From positions 667,317 through 731,316 of the forward strand of contig WBMV01004989.1 in the NCBI GenBank assembly GCA_013396655.1: a DNA stretch of 64,000 nt, written 5' to 3'. Both the position numbers and the translations under genes were made by a program. Numbering within the stretch: the first letter of the stretch is position 1; each line of letters starts with the position of its first letter. Positions 48,551 through 61,430 of the stretch are shown in pieces. The notes beneath the pieces are model-generated. The model had not been told where the DNA came from. It did not search any database and saw nothing but the letters and a program-made list of their open reading frames with translations. Source of the DNA: Campylorhamphus procurvoides (lineage: Eukaryota; Chordata; Aves; Passeriformes; Dendrocolaptidae).

Positions 48551-51500
48551 TACTACAACCATCACGAGGGGAAGAAACTTCTTGTCTCTTTTTCCTTCTT
48601 TATTCACCAACCAACCAAATATAAAACTTGACTCTAATATACCAGACTGTCTAACATGTCAGAAATTATGTCATAATAGAGAAAAGAAACAGAAATTTAA
48701 AATGGCAAGCATTGTTTTAATTCTTCTGATATCTGAATGTTCTTAAAATGTAAGGAAAATAAAAATGGGGAATAGCAGAAAAAATAGAGCAGAATTATAT
48801 AAACAAATTACAGTACTTGGGGTACAACATTCTGCATTAGAAGGCATCACAAAGCTGTGAGGTGACCAGTGGAGAAGCAGCACTATTGCTATGTTAATAT
48901 AAAAATTTTAAAATTAAACACATAATATAAAGTAGTGGTTTGTATTCCCTGCCTTGAACAGTTAACTCAAGTAGACTCTCACAGGAACACATGATGGATT
49001 TGCATCTTAGAAATTAAAGCAATTTTGAGTAACCCAAACTGAAAATGCTGACATCACAAAAGGAGAATCAGAACTACCATACTGATCAGCCAATTGGTAA
49101 TTAATATTGTCTCCAATATCAAGAGCAGTAGTGGGCACTTAGCAGAAATTAAGAAAAGCTGAACAGCTTCTAGCATGAATGGACTAATGTTCCTTGAGTG
49201 CATTCACCCTTTTTTGTATTATCTGGTTAGAGAGTCTTTTTCTGTGTATGTGGTTTAAATCTGCTTTCTAGTAACTTCTTTGGGTGCCCTGAAAACATTG
49301 TACTGAAATACTGGCAGCTGCTTCCTATTCAGCCTTCTCCACATTATTCACAATTTTATCAATACTTACTATATTCCATTTTAGCTAGCCCCTCTTGAAG
49401 TCGAAAGGAGGAAGGTTTCTCCATTCCTCTGGCAAAGGCTCCCCTTCTCTGTTATAGAGACCAAAAATATGGCAAAACTCAAAAGGAAGACATTTTCACA
49501 GACAAGATGCAGGTCATGATTCTTATTACATAATCTAAGCAGAATGAAACAAAACACATTTTCAGCATGGGTTCAGGTGTATTCTACTTTTTCAATTTTG
49601 TCTTCTGTCTTTTGTCTTTATTTACTGATTTTTCAAATAAATTAGTCCATTTGACTGTATTCCCCAATATCCTTGCATGCACATACAGTTGCTGGGAGAA
49701 GGGCATTGTTTTTTTAAGTCCACCTAAAAAGTGCAGCGTTAGGCTGTAATTCATTATTCTCCCATGAAGGCCACGGGGAGGATTACATTTCTTTCTTTCC
49801 TATTCCCCCTTTCCTAGCTAATGTCTGCTGCTGTCACACACTGCTGATAGCAGCAGAGAGAGATGGGTAAACCAGATCAAAGAGAAATGTCAGCTCCAAT
49901 TTTTGTCCACAGCATTGTAAAGTAACATGGAGTTAAACAGAGCCATGCCATTTTTCAGCATTTACATTTCATAGCTGGTACTTCTTTGCCATACATATCG
50001 CATTAAGCAGCTTCATAATAAGTAAAAACTAAATTCCTTACCCTACATAGCCTCACTATGTTCAAAAAGGTATCACAAGGCTGAATTCGGCTCTGCACTT
50101 CAGAACTGACATCCTGGTGTAGCAGCCTGCAGCAGCAGCAGCGCACATAGAAAGAATTTCTTTCCCACTGTGGATTGCTATTGCAATTCTTGACTCAGCC
50201 TTTACACAGATTTTCTCTGGAAATCAAATGGGAATTTATCGTATGGAACCAATGCAGAATATGCAGCAGTGATTTTCAGGTTAGATAACAATATAATCAG
50301 AGAAGAGAATTCTGGCTTTCCCTACAGCCAAACCTGCATTCAGCAATGCAAAGGCTGTCCTAGCTACAAAATAATCTGTAAAAAGCAGAATTTATCGTCA
50401 CAGCACTAAAAATGTTACTTAATATTCACACAATGAATAACTTCAAAAGCAACAGTAAACAGAAATAAAAACAACCTCAGCACCTACAGTATTTAATGGC
50501 AGCAGTACTCAACCTATGGAATTCATTCTTCAGAGCCCTATATAGAGCTTTTATCATGGGTCTGAGTGAGAAATCATATGACATGCTGGCTCAGTTCTGT
50601 TTGTTTTCAGCTATTCTGCAAACTTGTCGGATGATATCTTTCACCATTTCCTTCCATTTATGTTTGTAAAGTTCCTCTTCTCCTTGTAAAAACATACAAT
50701 CTACCCAATCAATTACTTTGGCCTAAGACACAAATTGTAGAGTGCCTTTGGATTTGCTTAACTGTTTTTGATGAATGCATTCATTCATAATTTTTAGTAA
50801 AATTGTCACATGCATTTTTGTATTTTTGACTTGTGTGCCTCTTTGTGATTTTAAATGGCTCTTCAATTGTTAAAGGTTGAGTACCATTGCTCTAAGGGGC
50901 ATATTTTCATTTCGGTTCACGTAGAGTTATGCATGTCAATCTTTAATCAAATGAAAAGTCCTCCTAATGCTTTCTGCTCACAAGCTCAATGCATAGCAAA
51001 AGAAAGTTACAACAGAAAAGAAGTTGCCAGTTTCAAAAAAATCTATTTTGGTATGTTTTCAACTAGTAAATCATTAATAATTTCAAGATTCATTCTGCAT
51101 TATTTTATCCTCTGAAACCAGTCATCAACATGAGTAGTTCCAGAGAAAAGCCCACATCGCCTTGTCAAAAAATAGTTTTATCACGAGGCAACTGCTTCTA
51201 ATAAATAAAATTAGATTGTACTTTATGGTGGCTTCTGAGGAAAAATTACAAATGAAATTATGTACATGGGGAGCAATTCTAACTTCCAAGAAAAAAAAAA
51301 TTCTGGGATGTAATAAAACCTATGTATTTGAAAGCAGGATTTCTCCCACGCAAAACCAATAAAGAAACAGAATCTTGATCACACTGAGACTATAGCTGTA
51401 TATGCTGATGCAGAACTTGCCATATAACTGTCACAGGTAACATCTACATGCAACAGCCCTAATTCATACTGCACCAGTCTTGTTGATTTAAACAGACAGA

Positions 51501-53340
51501 CCTGAGAACTCCATTCTTCTTTTCATGCTTTACCTTATCCTCCTGTCTATAAATGGATCAATTTTCCTATTTACCTAGGAACAGAAAATATTTTCTATAA
51601 TGGATTCATATTCAAGAGCACCAAAAGAAAATGAAATTCCAATGGTTTTGCCTAGTTTTGAAAACCCAAAGAAACAAAGTGCATAGCATTTTATTTTTAA
51701 TTTTTTTATTTGACTGATTTGATATCTTTTTTTTATGCAAATGACCACAGAAAACACATTTAAAATTTGTTTTCTAGTGTATGAAAATATGCTAGATTAA
51801 AATGCATAGGGTTTTTTCAAAGTATTTATAAGAAGAGAATACAGGAAATTTCTGAAAAAGAAATAATGTGTTGAAGTACAGGGAGCAAATTTATTTGGCT
51901 TATTCACCTAGGTTTTGGTCAAATCAGATTTGTGCAATTCCATTTTCTGTGAGAAAGATAACAGAACATTTAATGCAAAAGTTTCAGAGGCCTCTTTTAA
52001 TGTTACAATAAGATCCCCCTTGTTCTGATAGCAAAACTGTTATTCTTTGGAAGTCATTTTTCAGCTGGAATCTTGGAACAGCTGAAGGCAGTACAGATTT
52101 GCAGAGATGACTCTTCCAACTTCATCTACCTACAGAAAACTAATTTCTGGCACTTTTACTGAATTTGTAATTTTGTTCTGGAATAAAGTTACTAATAACA
52201 GTGAGGAAAAATTGACTGTTTTGTTTTTCTTTTCCTCTCCAAATAGAGTAAAATGATAGATATTATAAAATTTACTTACTTCAGAGAAGAAATTACACTT
52301 TACATTTTATAGCATAACAAATATTAAAGTTAGTACAGTGCAAACTAACCTTTTTAGACTGAAAATATTTAAGAAAATTAGTATAATGTTCCATAATAAA
52401 TCAGTTTTGTTAAATATGTTTAATTGGTCTTCCTTATATAATGTTTCTTAACCTTCTTCCTAAATATTTGACATATCATGAAATACAAGTATTGAATTAA
52501 TTTTCTCCCCCAATGCTTTTGCACTTCTGTGGGAACAAAATGATTTTTTTTCAAGTGCCTCACACAGCTTCCGTTGGCTTTAGTTCCCTTTAAACGCTGC
52601 CAACTGAGGCTGCACAGATTTGGATCTTCCCTTTTGTACCTGCTATTTTCAGGCTTAACCCTAATTTCAGTGTTACCAAATTCAGAGCTATAAACAATCA
52701 GTTCATACTTTTAACCGCAGAGGAGCTCTGTTAATCCTTTGAGAGCCACATCTTTACGTGCCCAAACACTTCTTCAATACCTTATTTCCTGTTGGCAAGC
52801 TGTGATACCCAACGCACAAAACATGCATGCAAGAACAAGCAGTAAATATCAGTTTGCTGAAACTCTCCCCCTCTCTCTCTGGTGAGAAATGCATGTGTCC
52901 CGACTGTATGTACATGTGTTTTCCCATGTGAGAATCCCTTCTCTAACAACAAAAAAATGCGTGTTTGTCACTGCCATTGAACTGTCTAATCCAGGCAGTA
53001 CAGAAGGTAACTCATATATCACAAAACAGCAGGGCTAATTTGAGTGACAATCACTTAAGCCGAGCGGTCTCTTAAGTGGCATACAGCAGCATGACAAAGT
53101 TCAAAAGTGAAAATCATTGCTGCTTAAAAATAAGTCAATAATAATGGTAAGGCACAGGATGAAAAAAAAAAAAAAGACACCATTCATAAGGTAAAGAAAG
53201 AAATACTAGCTGGAATTATAATTAATAACAAAATCCTCATCGACAGTGTTTCCTTTTATATTTTTTTTTCTTTTTTCTATATAGCAAACACACTGCATTG
53301 GCCCCTTGATTACATTTTCTTGGGGGAGAAGCTAGTCTGG
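48551..53340. other. AT-rich non-coding DNA, no gene recognised
   Basis: This lies upstream of the CpG island. It contains a short CAG run (GCAGCAGCAGCAGCG) near 50131 and many homopolymers, but no recognised exon. The stretch at 53160-53275 carries A and T runs directly bordering the GC-rich island, a sharp composition change. Confidence 0.5.
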
Positions 53341-53344
53341 CATT

Positions 53345-53720
53345 CCTTTCCGGGAGAGATACCCCCTTCCTGCAACCCACCCAAGCGACCCTGCCGACCT
53401 GTCCCGCCGTGCCCCTGGCGCTCGGGGGACGGGGCGGACAAGCCGCGGCGGCGAACACAAGCTTGCTGCCCTTCGAGACCTCCCTGAGAGCTGCGGGTTC
53501 AGGGCTGCGGCTCGCAGCGTCCCGACCCGGCCCGATGCGGTGCGGGGCTGCCCTGCGGGCCGGGCGCGCCCGCCGCTTCGGTGGAGCTCTTGCACCCCCT
53601 ACAGCCCGCCCGCGCTTCGCGGGGAGAGGGACCGCATCACCCCGACAGCCCCGCACAGAGCGAGAAACACACCCCGTAATGGCATCGCCGCAAGCGGTTC
53701 CTGCCGTCCCGACTGAGTAT
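53345..53720. promoter_or_regulatory. CpG island, probable promoter of an unidentified gene
   Basis: This is the only strongly GC- and CpG-rich block in 64 kb. It contains clusters such as GACGGGGCGGACAAGCCGCG and GCGGGCCGGGCGCGCCCGCC, including a GGGGCGG Sp1-type site near 53431. CpG survives here while it is depleted all around, which implies lack of germline methylation, as at promoters. Open frames cross it on both strands (111 codons plus, 139 codons minus), but they are Ala/Arg/Pro-rich products of GC content with no known domain. The direction of transcription is not settled; the ATG exon candidate at 53916-53986 suggests minus. Confidence 0.78.
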
Positions 53721-53915
53721 TACGAGCTTTTACCCTTGCTCTAAATTAATTTTCTGGCAGAGGAATATTCTTGAGGAAGAGGTGCGCAGGGAGGAAAAAA
53801 CTTGTCCCGCACGGCGTGCTGGGCTCGCAGCTAACACCGTGCTGATGGGAACTGGGCAATGAATAGGAGGCGGCCGTTCGCAGACTAATAAATAAGTAGA
53901 AGCANTAGGAGATAC

Positions 53916-53986
53916 CTGATCGTAAACAGGCACCCTAGCAGAGCACAAAGGACAAGGATGCTGGTAAAAGCAATTCCCATCCTCAT
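53916..53986 (-). CDS. candidate first coding exon: signal-peptide-like N-terminus
   Basis: On the minus strand, a good start context (TTTACCATGAGG) opens a frame reading MRMGIAFTSILVLCALLGC followed by LFTI. It is a short positive start and a long hydrophobic core, as in a signal peptide or signal anchor. It ends at ATCAG followed by GTATCTCC, a usable but weak splice donor. If unspliced, the frame stops after about 32 codons. It lies 200 bp from the CpG island, so a gene would run toward lower coordinates with the island in intron 1. I do not recognise the protein, and hydrophobic frames also arise by chance in T-rich DNA. Confidence 0.3.
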
Positions 53987-54023
53987 GGTAAATCTGAAAT
54001 AAAGGTGTCTGCAGACTTGGCAC

Positions 54024-57000
54024 ATTTGAAATGAGCGAACAAGTCCCAGTTCAGGCTAAACTGTCTGTAAGCTGGCCGTCCGTGAGCCATCTCTCACATC
54101 CACACTCCCAGGGCACTCCAGCCACTCATCTCTGGTGGGTACCAGGGGCGTTTGCAATAGCAACCAATGCCAGGAAGCAGGACAGATGCCACTTTTAACT
54201 CAAACTTAGCAGCCCCTTTTCAGGCATCCTAAAGCCACTACATGTCCATAAAAACTGGGTTTCAATCATTTTGTAGCCTCTATTGTACCACATAAATCTT
54301 GTCTGACTCAATTAGCTGCAGTCAACTTACTGGAGACTGACACAGATTACAGTATAGTACAGAGATAATATTAAAGTGAAGGAGGCAAAGGGAAAGCCTC
54401 TGAAGGGGAAGTTCACTGTATGGGCCAGCTTCTAGTTTTTAACCAAGTGAGAAAACAGGTGTTTAGTGTCGTCCTCCTGTTTGTGCTGGTCATATCCTAT
54501 ACAGCCAATTAACAAAATTACTATTACTTTTGAAAGCTCAGAACAAATCATTGTTCTTGTCTCTTCAGATCCACAGGTTTCCTATCTGTCAGGTTTTACA
54601 GAACATGAAAGGAAACGCATAAGTTGTGTCCCTCATGCTCACTTGTCTCCTGTGGTGGAGTGGCTTTTTGCTTGATGATGACGTAGGGAGACAGAACCAT
54701 CAGAACACCCTTCCTGGTGAGACAGCTGTAGGTGACATCCACCACACTCCCAAAATTTGTTTTGACTGATACAAACCAAACAGTGAGTAAACAACATCAA
54801 AGTACTCCTTCTTCTTACAGTCATAAAGACTAGATTTCATGTAACAATAGGTGGAGGGGAGTTTTTTGCAACTAAATGGTTCTATATACCGAGGATTTAG
54901 TTAAAGCAGTAAATACCATCTAATTAAAAAAATTTAGGATTGAAAACATTGCCACCTCTTGTCCTTGGCTTACTGGTACACAAAAATGTATGAAGGATTC
55001 CTTCCTTCAATTACACCTCCTCAAGATAGCATTTTTTAATTAACACCTTAATTAGCACTGAGGGGTATGGCCTGTAGTTTATTGGATCTACTTAGCTCTC
55101 TCCAAGCAGCTGCATTGCTTTTAATCAGCAGTGATATCTCCCAGAAAGCAGAAACAACACTCCTGTTCTAAATATGCTGCAATATGTTTAATCATTTATC
55201 CCTGTCCAGCAAGGGGAATCCTGTGTAAAGGTATGCTTTATACCTGGGCTTTTTCTCTTCTGTGAATATCTGGAGTTTATGTTTTTCATGACTGATAGTA
55301 AGAAATTGATCTCAACAGTGAAGGCTTGGCAAGTGAAATGATTCACCTCAGTTTTACTTCCTGTCCAAAGTTTATAGGGACTTAGGGTAATATTCACATA
55401 GCGAGAGGGTCCTTACATGCCCAGATAAAGACAAGGTCTCTTCAGTAACCTGATTAGAAAATGAATGAAATGGCATGTAAAAGCCACACAGCTTGTCTTT
55501 TAACTTTTGGTTATCTGCAATTTAAACTGAAGACACAGCAATAATGTTTTGCTGCTGCTTATATGAGCAAGTTGGTATTACAATTTGGACTGACCACCAC
55601 AGAAATGAGGGACTGCTGCTCTCAGCTAAGATACTTCTGCTGTACCCTTGGAAAAGTAGGATTTGCCTCCTTGCTGCTAGATTTGAGAGGTTATGCTAGT
55701 TCTTAAGTTACAAGTGAAGTAGGATGCTGTTGGCAGGGTGGCCATTTTCAGCAGAACAAATTACAGTCTAAGTCTGAAACACAGCTCTTCTGAAATCAAC
55801 CATTTTCAATGGGAACAGAACTGAACTGTATTCCTGCTGATATTTCAATGTAATGACAGTCCCTAATTTTCCCAACCACTAGAGCAGTAAGCATGTGCCC
55901 TCGTAATTGTCTGCTTCTGCAGCCAAAAAATCCCACAAAGTCAGCACGAGATGTGAGTATACAGTATGCAAGAGAGTAGCAAACAGGAACCTGAGAAAAC
56001 ACTAAATTAATTTTAAAAATGCTGAACATACTGTCTTTTTCTATGGCTTTCCCAGACAAAGTGGCTGGTAACTCACTGTCGATAAAGCACTGACAAGTGT
56101 TAAAATCTACCCAGTCATTTATGTCAAAAGTTTAATTTTTATTTTTATATTTCAGTATCATTCTTCTTTCACTTTGGCTTACACCACTTTCATTCAGTTA
56201 GCAACTGTCCTGACCAAATCAGCGTAAATGACAGAAACCAGGTAACAATTTATAAGGTTGGGTTACTAATCCCGTAGGAGTCTTACTTCAGCTGCCGTGC
56301 TGAGAAATTACCTCTCAATAGACCCACATCAGAAATACTGAAAATGTGACAGAAAACACCAAGCAAGAGGGCAGAAAAGAACATTTAAAAAGAACATGTA
56401 CTGCTAGGATTTCTGGAACTTTAATAGCTTTCCACCTCAGTTTTGGCCATCGTGAACTCAAGCTAAGAAAAAAATATATATCTTTTTAATGAGTTTTACA
56501 ACATGCGAGTTTCTTTATAACATATTACATAATGATGTAAGTGCCATAAAGAAGGTTGTGTGCTGCTCTGTAAAACGTATTAGATCATCAATATTTCTAG
56601 TTTCGTACTGAGAAATTAGGAATAATGATGAAGATTAGGGTTACAAGAATTAAAAAAATCCTTTGAATTGAACCATTCAGCTGTCCCCAGGGAAATACTA
56701 AGGAATTTGTAGGCTGAGAAAATAGGTAAATTTATAGGTTCTCCTTAGGTGAAAGAAGTCATGTTAACATCATAGGTTTTATACAAACTTTCCATATGCT
56801 GTAGTACCCTCTCTGCTTACCCCAAGGTTTCATTCCCTTGCACCCTTATTGTGTAGCCCAGTTGGAAACAGATTTATTAAAAATGATCCATCGACTTTTA
56901 CACAGAAGGAGGTCAAACATCTTTCAGTAGCATGACTCAAAACAGCAATATCCATTTAATCTTCCTGCAAATGACAGGCCAGGAGAGTTTGCAGCGGTAA

Positions 57001-59799
57001 GAATAGAGGCAAAGGAAGTTTGCAGAAGATTAATCCTTGCACTTAGTGCCATGTTTCCTTGGAGTCACCCACGCTCTGTCTCACAGCCCACTTCTGCAGA
57101 TGTTTTGTATTCCAGGAGAGGAATGCAGACACCTGGAGATGTCTTGCTTCCAAAATTTTTGTTTTCATCTTTTTTCCCCTTGTTCAGACATGTGCTTTCA
57201 TCTTTTGAAATACCTCTAGGTACTGCTATGTACATTAGGCAATCAACAAATTATAAAGGAATCTTTACTGAATAGGTCTAGCAAGGACTCTGCATGGTTT
57301 TTTGTGGTTTTTTTTCTTTGTCAGTTCAATTAGAGGAGTTCAGCATTTAGCTACTTCTGAAAGGCCAACTTGGCACATAACTGCCAAATGCAGTTTCAAA
57401 TCTGGCAATGAGCAAGCTAAATCATGCTGACTGTCAATAAAACAGATTTCTGTGTTAGTTTTTTTAATGTGACTTAGGTTTTAATGATATTACGCAAAAA
57501 CAAGACTTAGTGATTCTAAAATGATTGAAAACGAAAAGAGGGATTAATTAGTTGGATAAATGTAGTGATTTTCACCATATACAACTCAGTGTGCACGAAC
57601 ACTGATGACCACTATAGATGCACAATAGAAATGCTGTCTGTACCTGTGATCGGGGATTATAAACCTTAGCAAGGCTATATTAAAAATGATGCTTATTTTT
57701 ACAGGTAGAAAGCAGTCTCTACCACAAAGATATGTGTCCATTATGATATAATGAACAGCGGTTTATGAATGCATGCGAGGTATAACGCAGCCTGGTGAAA
57801 TTATGTTTGTCTTCATTGTTTTCATTTAAAATAACTGTGATTTCCAAATTTGTTTCAGCTTTGTTTTCCAGCTTTGTTTAGAGTGAGAAAATAAATCAAC
57901 ATAACATTTTTGAAATGCTGATTCAGGTGGAAACATGGAAAAATTGGTCTGAAACTCTCAGCATATATCTATGAACAAGTACCTTGGTCTGGCCTCGTAA
58001 ATTTTCCTATTTTGATAAGGGGCAAAAGTGGCTTTTGCTATATCTGAAGCACTTTTTGGTGCAAGACGCTAATTTTTGTGACAAAAGATGCAAAGAAACT
58101 GCAGTAGGTAGAGAAGTCTGACTGATGCTGCAGAAGCCTAGGCATCTAAAATAATCAAGTTAAAGAAGACCTAAAAGGTACAGAGAAGGAAGAAATAAAC
58201 ATTAAGGTAGGAATCAGTGAAATAAATCTCTGTGCTTTCAGCAGGGAGTGCAGTCTCCAGGCTGGTATTAAGCTCAGGAAGATAAGGCTGTTATGGATAT
58301 ATTCCTCATACATAAAAATTAAAGGAAGTAGGAGAGTATTGAAATGGCTCTTTAAAGTCTAGTGTGATTTTAAACTTTGCAACTGGCCTCACAAATTTTC
58401 CTTCCATAGGTATTTTGCCTAAATCAAACAGCTACATACTATAAAAGCTTTAACTGTCTCATTTGGGAAGAAGTGAGAAATTATATCATTTACCATTTAT
58501 TGGAACAGCAAAAACCAACTGGATCATTAGACACCTTGAATAATTCTCCAAATAGAAGCTGTTCCATACCTATCTTGCTGTTCTTTCACAAAACAAAAAT
58601 ATGAATAGGTTCTTAGATCTGGAACAATGCTGATATTCAGGTTCTAAACTTGGTGCTGACTTCATTATCTTAGTCTTGGTTCATTTTGCTTTCTAATGAA
58701 AATTTAAATCAAGGTCTCCTAACACACTAATATTTTGTCTTGCTAACAAATAACTGATAAGCAATGCAGGTTAAGAGCAATGCATTATTAAGGCTGCCTG
58801 ACACGTCATTTCTCACTTCATGTTTGTAGCCACTTTTATGAATGTACTCGCAATCACTAAAATCCCCAGGATATTTATTGATGGTGTTATGTTAACCATA
58901 GAGCTATGCTGAAATTTTTGTCAAATCAAGTGAAAGGTTGAGCAACTTTGTGAGTGAGCTGGGAAGTTCTTTCTGCTGTGAGCTTATCCATAAGATAATA
59001 TTAAAACAGTTCCAATTCTCCTTGGCATTTTTTCAGTGACTTTCAAAAATGCCTCATTATTTTCAGGTATCTCAGGGTTCAATTTTTTAATATAAACTCA
59101 AATAACTATTCAGTACTAGGAAAAGACAGAGATTCTTTAGAGTGAGCTGAATTGCTTTTTAGGGCTCCACTGACTGTACTGGCTGGATATCAATCAGTTA
59201 ACTAGGGTAGGAGCTTCAGACAACTGCAGTACACCTGGACAACTTTTTGTGGATTTTGCTTCCTACATTTAGGAGTCTTAACCCAAAGCTGAGTCTCACT
59301 AGAGGAGTCCCAGAGTAAACTCAGCATGGCTAAAGTTATACAATCATCTTTTCAGTATGGAAATGACAGAAAAACCTCTGAGAACCCATCTGACAAATTA
59401 TATTCATTTATTTCAGACATGATTCATGGAATGGTCCTTGTTAGGATTTCTTTCCTTTAGAGATTTCGTTATGCATGGGACATATTACCTACAAAATGAT
59501 TTTTTTCTGTCTTGGGAGACCCAAGAGATGAAATGTGACTCTGAGATTAAGCCACTCCTTCAAGTTAAATGTTCACTGTTTTAGACAAGACACTTTCCAG
59601 TTTGCCAGCTCCTAATGGTGTGAAAGTGAGTGGTGAAAGAGGAGAAAATTTTTGTCAGAGAATATAAATCTTATACCAAAAGAGAAAGGAAATTCAAAGT
59701 AAAAAATTAGGACAGCAACAAATTTACAGTAATACCTTTAATAGCTAATCAATTAAGTTGTACATGGAAAAGATTTTCATTTTTAGAAAATCGCTTCAT
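54024..59799. other. non-coding DNA, no gene recognised
   Basis: The first 200 bases are moderately GC-rich, as expected next to a CpG island, then composition returns to AT-rich. No further exon, LTR or LINE fragment was recognised. If the minus-strand exon candidate at 53.9 kb is real, this stretch is its upstream flank and may hold promoter or enhancer sequence that I cannot identify by eye. Confidence 0.45.
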
Positions 59800-61430
59800 C
59801 ATCTGTGATGAGATAGAATGCTGTAGAGGTTGGATGGCTCCCATTTCAATAGAAGGGAAACCAATGTTCTTGGAGACAGTCTGGCTAGACCAGTCAGGAG
59901 GGCATCCAAAATGCAATATATGTACTGGATTCTTTTAAAGGACCATTTAAAAAAGATGAAAATAATTACAAGACATATCTGGACAGAGAAAGAAATCAAA
60001 AGGAAAACATAAATGGCAGTTTGGAAGTGTTTAACAATGTTTTACTAGATGTCTAAAAAGCCACTATTCCATATCTGACAGAAAAGGCTATGAGGTTTAA
60101 AAAACAGCCTGGTTTAGTGGGAAAGGGATGGCAGCTACAAAGAAAGGGAATTAAAAAATAATATAGAATCAAGATGACCATAAAGGGGAGGAGAAGTAGA
60201 GAGCAATGAATATAAACTAAGAACTGCACAAAACTGAGGGAGAAATGAAGAGTAAAATAAAAGAATAAAAATCATTGACCAAAAGAGCTAAGGTTGAGAC
60301 AGAAGAGCTTGTCTATAAGTAGTTTAGGAAAAAAGGGAATCCTAGTAAATGAACAGAACCATTATCAGATGGTAATGGAAGGTGTGTAAATATTAATACA
60401 GCAATATGATAAAGTATTAAAGAAGAAATATTAAACATCTAATGATCATGATCACGACATATATTCCATCCTCCTATTAATGCAAGAGAATGCTAAAAAG
60501 GTCTCTAAAGTTGGGCATTTTGAGATCAGTAGCTTTAAATATTTGTTTCCAATAATTTGAAAATATTAATTTTCTGGACCATTATTGCTGCTTTTCAGTA
60601 TTTCTTAAAATACTGTGGTTTTCCTGAAGGCTGCAAGAAAGTCAGTGAGGTACTGATATTTAAAAAGGGAAAATTGGATGATGTCAGTAACTGCAGGCCT
60701 GCTGTCATAATAACATGGGAAAAAGATGATGGGATGGCTGATAGGAGACTTAATGTACAAAGAATCAAAAGAGAGTAAAAAAACCTAGTCTCAGTCAATA
60801 TGGCTGTACCAGAAATAGATCTTATCAAGCTAACTTAATATATTTTTAATAAGATTAGAAATTTGGTTGCTAAAGATAATCAAGTTGATATAGAGTACTG
60901 AGATTTCACTGAGGCATTCCACTTATTACAACACAACACTTTGATTAAGAAATGAGTGGTGCAAAATCAACATGTAATAAATTAATGGATTAAAAACTGG
61001 ACAATCACTGGATCTCAAGAAGTGTTTCTAAGCAGAAATCATCAGATGCCTGAACTTCTAAATGAGGTCTGAAAAATTAGTTTTACACTTAATTCTATTT
61101 TTATCAATGATTTAGAAGAAAACTTTAAATAGCAACCCATGAAAGTTTGCAGATGGGAGAAAAGCAGCAGGTACAGGAGATAATAAAGAAGGCAAGTCAC
61201 TCACACAGGACTATCTGGTTTGCTTGGCAATATGGAGTCATGCTAATGTACCAAGTTGTAAAAACCTACATGTACTCACAAAGAGTGAAGGACATATTTA
61301 TGGTTGGGGGACTGTACTGTATAAACTAGTGATGATGAAAAGGACTCCTGGGGTGAAGGCGAGGTCAATGGGAGATAATCAGCTGAACAAGAGTTCCCAG
61401 TATGATGCTGCACCAAGATGAACAGAAATT
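59800..61430 (+). mobile_element. ancient CR1/L3-like LINE fragment, linker and reverse transcriptase
   Basis: Decayed but collinear ORF2 pieces run along the plus strand. First comes the linker between endonuclease and reverse transcriptase (about 59860-60400, with GHPK/LARPVRRAS and DHLKK-like pieces). Then comes the palm start EVLIFKKGKLDDVSNCRP (60649-60702), then TEAFHLLQHNTLIKK (about 60909-60955, usual form TKAFD). FINDLEEN follows (61107-61131), then KFADG (61144-61158, usual form KFADD) and DNQLNKSSQYDAAP (about 61375-61418). The catalytic FADD has lost its second Asp, and stops and shifts separate the pieces. It resembles the old CR1 lineages shared with turtles and crocodiles more than young bird CR1. 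Long dead. Confidence 0.75.

Noticed and set aside
50126..50146. CAG trinucleotide run
   Set aside because: Only about four units, with no coding context. Too short to call a significant repeat.
53237..53744. Long open frames (139 codons minus, 111 codons plus) over the CpG island
   Set aside because: GC-rich DNA has few stop codons. The translations are Ala/Arg/Pro-rich on both strands at once and show no domain, so they are composition artefacts.
10873..53905. Isolated ambiguous bases at 10873, 28067, 36945 and 53905
   Set aside because: These are assembly or consensus uncertainties, not biology. The one at 36945 lies near the nested LTR junction and the one at 53905 near the exon candidate, so those places deserve care.
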